A stretch of DNA of 8,567 nt from Pseudomonadota bacterium (GTDB taxonomy: Bacteria > Myxococcota > Myxococcia > Myxococcales > Vulgatibacteraceae), in NCBI GenBank assembly GCA_023436385.1, contig JAEZJH010000110.1:1-8567 (forward strand). Direction: 5' to 3'. Positions 6,832-8,567 of this stretch are shown here, piece by piece (position 1 is the stretch's first letter; every line of letters begins with the position of its first letter). The position numbers and the translations under genes are program-made. Under the pieces are notes generated by a model. The model saw only the letters and a list, made by a program, of their open reading frames with translations, ran no database searches and was not told where the DNA came from.

Positions 6832-6896
6832 GCGCTCCCGGCGCTCGAGACGCGGACGGCCCCGGCCCATTCCTGGGCGCGGGGCCGTCTTGCGTC
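6832..6896 (+). repeat. 65-bp repeat, copy 1, containing the terminator hairpin
   Basis: Aligns without gaps to 7914-7978 at a constant offset of 1082 bp; 60 of 65 bases match (92%, hand count). It starts four bases past the stop of the OmpA-type gene and includes the hairpin at 6855-6889 plus flanks on both sides, so the likeness is more than two similar hairpins. Confidence 0.85.
6855..6889 (+). terminator. Strong GC hairpin between the converging OmpA-type and fic genes
   Basis: GACGGCCCCG (6855-6864) pairs perfectly with CGGGGCCGTC (6880-6889), and inside it GCCCA pairs with TGGGC around the loop TTCC, leaving one bulged G (6879): 15 pairs in all. It sits 27 bases after the stop of the + gene and about 45 bases after the end of the leftward fic fragment, so it could stop transcription from both sides. 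Only a weak T-rich tail follows (TTGCGT). Confidence 0.7.
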
Positions 6897-6935
6897 GTGC
6901 GGTCGCCGGCACCGCGCGGCGACGCGCGACCGGTC

Positions 6936-7544
6936 TCAGGAGCCGTCCGCGACCGCTCCGGGCGAAGGAAGCCCGGCTGGTGCCTCGCGCATCGCCCTCT
7001 GGACCGCCGCCTCCATGCGTTCGATTTCGGCGTCGGAGAGCTCGGAGAAATCGTCCTGCTTCCTGCGCGACAGCCTCCCACCGTTCTGGAGGCATAGTCG
7101 TACGAGCAGCGAGGCCCGCCGATCGGGCATGTCGACCACGTCGAGGACGCCCGCGAGTGCCCGGTCGAAGACCGCCACGAACCCGAGTTCCTCCCGGAGA
7201 TCCTTCCGCACCGAGTCCGCGACGCGGTCGTACAGGTACTCGGCGAGCGAGGTGGCGTCGAAGTACCGATAGAGGTCGGCGGTTTCACCCTCCACCACCA
7301 ACTGCTGGTCGGCGTCGAGGTGGTGGTCGATGCAGTCGAAGAGTGGAGCGGAGAAGGTCTCCAGGGCCTCGTCGTATAGGCGCCGGTCACGGACGATCGA
7401 GGCGGACACCGGCAGCAGAACGCCGCGGGGGCCGAAGCCTTTCCTCGCCAGGACGGAGTGGATCAAGAGGAGGTGGATGCGACCATTGCCGTCCTCGAAG
7501 GGGTGGATGAACACAAAGCCGAAGGCGATAGCGGCCGCGGCCAT
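6936..7544 (-). pseudogene. Fic-domain AMP-transferase-like protein, N-terminally truncated
   Basis: Fic proteins transfer AMP or other nucleotide phosphates to hydroxyl groups of target proteins. Here FVFIHPFEDGNGRIHLLL (residues 11-28) is the Fic motif HxF-x-[DE]-GNGR-x-x-R with H14, F16, D18 and R22 present. The final Arg is Leu25, codon CTC, one base from CGC. The sequence after it (LIHSVLARKGF, VLLPVSASI, DLYRYFDATSLAEYLYDRV, NGGRLSRRKQ) fits the C-terminal half of large Fic proteins of about 350-500 residues. The ATG at 7544 falls just 13 codons before the motif His, so the helices that complete the Fic fold and any inhibitory helix are missing, and no ribosome-binding site precedes it. 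The adjoining frame (7545-7732) may be a shifted, shortened rest of the N-terminal part. Loss of the last Arg, which contacts ATP phosphates in characterised Fic enzymes, also argues for lost or altered activity. Confidence 0.75.
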
Positions 7545-7732
7545 TCGGCCATCTGCTCGACAAGTCGAGGGGTCCGACGCACGGTGACGCTGAATCCGGG
7601 GCCACCGAGGAGGTTGTCGATCACCCGGTGGCGCGGCGAGTTGCGGCGCGAGCCCACGAGATACAAGCGGCCTTCCCCGCCGAGGAACCGGCGCGCGGAG
7701 GGCGTCCGGTCGGGGACCGGCCGAACAGGCCT
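7545..7732 (-). other. Open frame in front of the fic fragment, possibly its displaced N-terminal remnant
   Basis: Between a stop at 7733-7735 and the fic ATG, one minus-strand frame reads GRLYLVGSRRNS, VIDNLLGGPGFSVTVRR and TPRLVEQMAEW. It then runs into the fic coding region in the wrong frame. TPRLVEQMAE stands where Fic proteins usually have a segment like VPxLMxxL, roughly 30 residues before the HPF motif, but here only about 15 residues separate them. A frameshift plus a short deletion could explain this. The family was not recognised with certainty, and a chance open frame remains possible. Confidence 0.3.
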
Positions 7733-7913
7733 TCAGGGGAGCGGCCTACGGATCTGCTTACGGACGTGGAAAACCGCTTAGGAAACCGACCTGGTCTCTA
7801 GGAACGATTACAGGCGGTCCCCTCCGCCGGCGGGGAAGGGGGCCGGGATGCTGCCCATCGCGGGGGCGTCGGCCGCTCGCCCGCATCGCCGCCAAAGAAC
7901 GGCGCGTCGGGCT

Positions 7914-7978
7914 GCGCTTCCGGCGCTCGTTACGCGGACGGCCCCGGCCCTTTCCTGGGCGCGGGGCCGTCTGGCGTC
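7914..7978 (+). repeat. 65-bp repeat, copy 2
   Basis: Second copy of the segment at 6832-6896, same orientation, 60 of 65 bases identical with no gaps. Here no intact + strand gene precedes it, so it is displaced from the setting in which copy 1 works as the end of the OmpA-type gene. Confidence 0.85.
7937..7971 (-). terminator. GC hairpin of repeat copy 2, candidate terminator for the leftward gene
   Basis: GACGGCCCCGGCCC (7937-7950) pairs with GGGC-G-CGGGGCCGTC (7957-7971) around TTTCCT, with one bulged G. The perfect 10-bp outer stem is unchanged from copy 1. It lies about 70 bases past the stop of the gene at 8042-8326 on the minus strand and may now end that transcript. Confidence 0.5.
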
Positions 7979-8041
7979 CGGGGACCGGGGCGACCGCTCC
8001 CGCTACCGTCGACCGACGCCGAACGCAGCCGCGGAGCGGGA

Positions 8042-8326
8042 TCAATCGAGCGCCACGACCTCCTCGGCGAGGAAGCGGTTGCGATAGTCGCGCCCGGTCG
8101 CTCGCACCCGGTGGTACGCCAGCGATCGGAGACGCGACGGATCGAACGGGTGGTCCTGCACGTGCTCGACCCGGATCTCGCTTCCATCCTCGAATCTCAC
8201 GACGAAGCCGGGTCGCTCCGACTTGGAGCCCCGGTCCACGGTGAGCGGCAACAGCGTTCCTTCGAGGGTGCGCACGAACCTGATGGTAATCGGGCGCAGT
8301 CCCTTCGTCACCGCTCCCTCCGGCAC
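8042..8326 (-). CDS. Unknown 94-residue protein
   Basis: Not recognised. It starts at GTG 8326, with a G-rich stretch (GGGGG) 5 bases upstream as a weak ribosome-binding site, and ends at TGA 8042-8044. The sequence looks like a compact soluble protein: strand-like stretches (ITIRFVRTLEG, LLPLTVDRG, PGFVVRFEDGSEIRVEHV), then a basic helical end (PSRLRSLAYHRVRATGRDYR, ending AEEVVALD). No signal peptide, membrane helix or cysteine is seen. The beta-rich first half followed by a basic helix might suit a small DNA- or protein-binding adaptor, but this is only an impression. Its start overlaps the end of the preceding Lys-rich reading frame by 19 bases, which suggests co-translation. In-frame upstream extension is limited by a stop at 8351-8353. 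Confidence 0.6.
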   Translation of the reverse strand: MPEGAVTKGLRPITIRFVRTLEGTLLPLTVDRGSKSERPGFVVRFEDGSEIRVEHVQDHPFDPSRLRSLAYHRVRATGRDYRNRFLAEEVVALD

Positions 8327-8567
8327 GTTGGCCCCCGGGACGTCGGGTTCCTAGCCGAAGGGCGTTTCGAGCCGTCGGCCGGCTTCGCGGCCTTGCGCAT
8401 GGTCATCGGGACGCGCTGGGGGGGCTGCTTCTGCTTGGAGCCCGCCTTGGCTGCCGCCTCGAGGGGACGCGTGGGCGCCTTGGTGGGCTTCTTCGCGGCG
8501 GGCCTTCGCCGGGAAGGAAGGATAGGCAGCGACGCGGTGAGGAGGGCGGCAAACGCCGGCTCGGGGA
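8308..8567 (-). CDS. Lys/Ala/Pro-rich basic C-terminal tail of a protein that starts outside the window
   Basis: One minus-strand frame is open from the window end to TGA 8308-8310 (85 codons visible). It reads PEPAFAALLTASLPILPSRR, then a basic low-complexity stretch: PAAKKPTKAPTRPLEAAAK, AGSKQKQPPQRVP, MRKAAKPADGSKRPSARNP, ending CRRER. Lysine is almost always AAG, as expected for high-GC coding DNA. Such Lys/Ala/Pro-rich tails are known from histone H1-like and other nucleic-acid-binding proteins and as linkers in high-GC bacteria. The folded part lies beyond the window, so no function is given. The stop overlaps the start of the 94-residue gene by 19 bases, pointing to an operon. Confidence 0.45.
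   Translation of the reverse strand, partial: PEPAFAALLTASLPILPSRRRPAAKKPTKAPTRPLEAAAKAGSKQKQPPQRVPMTMRKAAKPADGSKRPSARNPTSRGPTCRRER

Larger units (their letters stand above)
7733..8041. other. Gene-free stretch with terminator repeat
   Basis: No convincing gene is seen between the open frame that ends at 7733 and the stop of the 94-residue gene at 8042. It holds copy 2 of the 65-bp repeat (7914-7978). Just before it, a stretch (7848-7913) vaguely resembles the 3' end of the OmpA-type gene. Confidence 0.5.

Noticed and set aside
5101..7095. 664-codon open frame on the minus strand opposite the OmpA-type gene
   Set aside because: It is rich in R, P, G and A with no domain-like pattern and lies exactly antisense to a well-supported gene; long antisense frames are expected when the sense gene uses G/C at third positions.
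8418..8424. Run of seven G as a possible frameshift site in the Lys-rich frame
   Set aside because: Codon-by-codon reading shows that the Lys/Ala/Pro-rich frame passes through the run without interruption to TGA 8308-8310, so no shift is needed.
1..8567. tRNA genes, CRISPR arrays, insertion-sequence ends
   Set aside because: A read-through on both strands found no T-loop-like GGTTCGAATCC element in a clover-leaf setting, no regularly spaced repeats and no transposase-like frame with terminal inverted repeats.

Overview
The window is a high-GC stretch from a Gram-negative bacterium. It encodes a secreted outer-membrane protein with a C-terminal OmpA peptidoglycan-binding domain, which needs an outer membrane. 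The overall style (very high GC, barrel-plus-OmpA architecture, basic Lys/Ala/Pro tails) fits Myxococcota or another former deltaproteobacterial lineage, but that placement is inference only.

Layout from left to right. (1) 1-956 (+): a HigA-type helix-turn-helix fused to an ImmA/IrrE zinc protease, cut by the window edge and broken by a one-base frameshift near 150. (2) 957-1279: no intact gene. It holds a 63-bp relic of an outer-membrane protein gene paralogous to the one at 5338, and two hairpins. (3) 1280-5104 (-): the core of the window, a tight operon reading leftward in the order small basic membrane-tail protein, vWA protein (YegL/TerY type), PP2C phosphatase (YegK/PphC type), membrane-anchored kinase-like protein with helix-hairpin-helix motifs (YegI type). 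This is the vWA-phosphatase-kinase 'TerY-P' triad known from E. coli yegL-pphC-yegI and from tellurite-resistance-associated loci; no TerD-family gene lies in the window. (4) 5105-5337: divergent intergenic region with a candidate promoter for the triad operon and a perfect hairpin in the leader of the next gene. (5) 5338-6828 (+): the OmpA-domain outer-membrane protein, ended by a strong GC hairpin. (6) 6936-7544 (-): a Fic AMP-transferase-like protein without its N-terminal half and with the last Arg of the Fic motif replaced. (7) 7545-8041: no confident gene; a second, 92% identical copy of the 65-bp segment that carries the terminator hairpin behind the OmpA gene. (8) 8042-8567 (-): two overlapping reading frames, a 94-residue unknown protein preceded by the Lys/Ala/Pro-rich tail of a protein that starts outside the window.

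How it fits together. The triad should form a phospho-signalling module: the kinase-like protein at the inner membrane, the PP2C phosphatase reversing its phosphorylation, and the vWA protein as metal-dependent adaptor. The added small protein is the least explained part. The flanks carry broken or truncated genes (HTH-ImmA, Fic) and two separate relics related to the OmpA-type gene or its 3' end. The triad and the OmpA gene therefore sit in a region that has repeatedly gained and lost genes.
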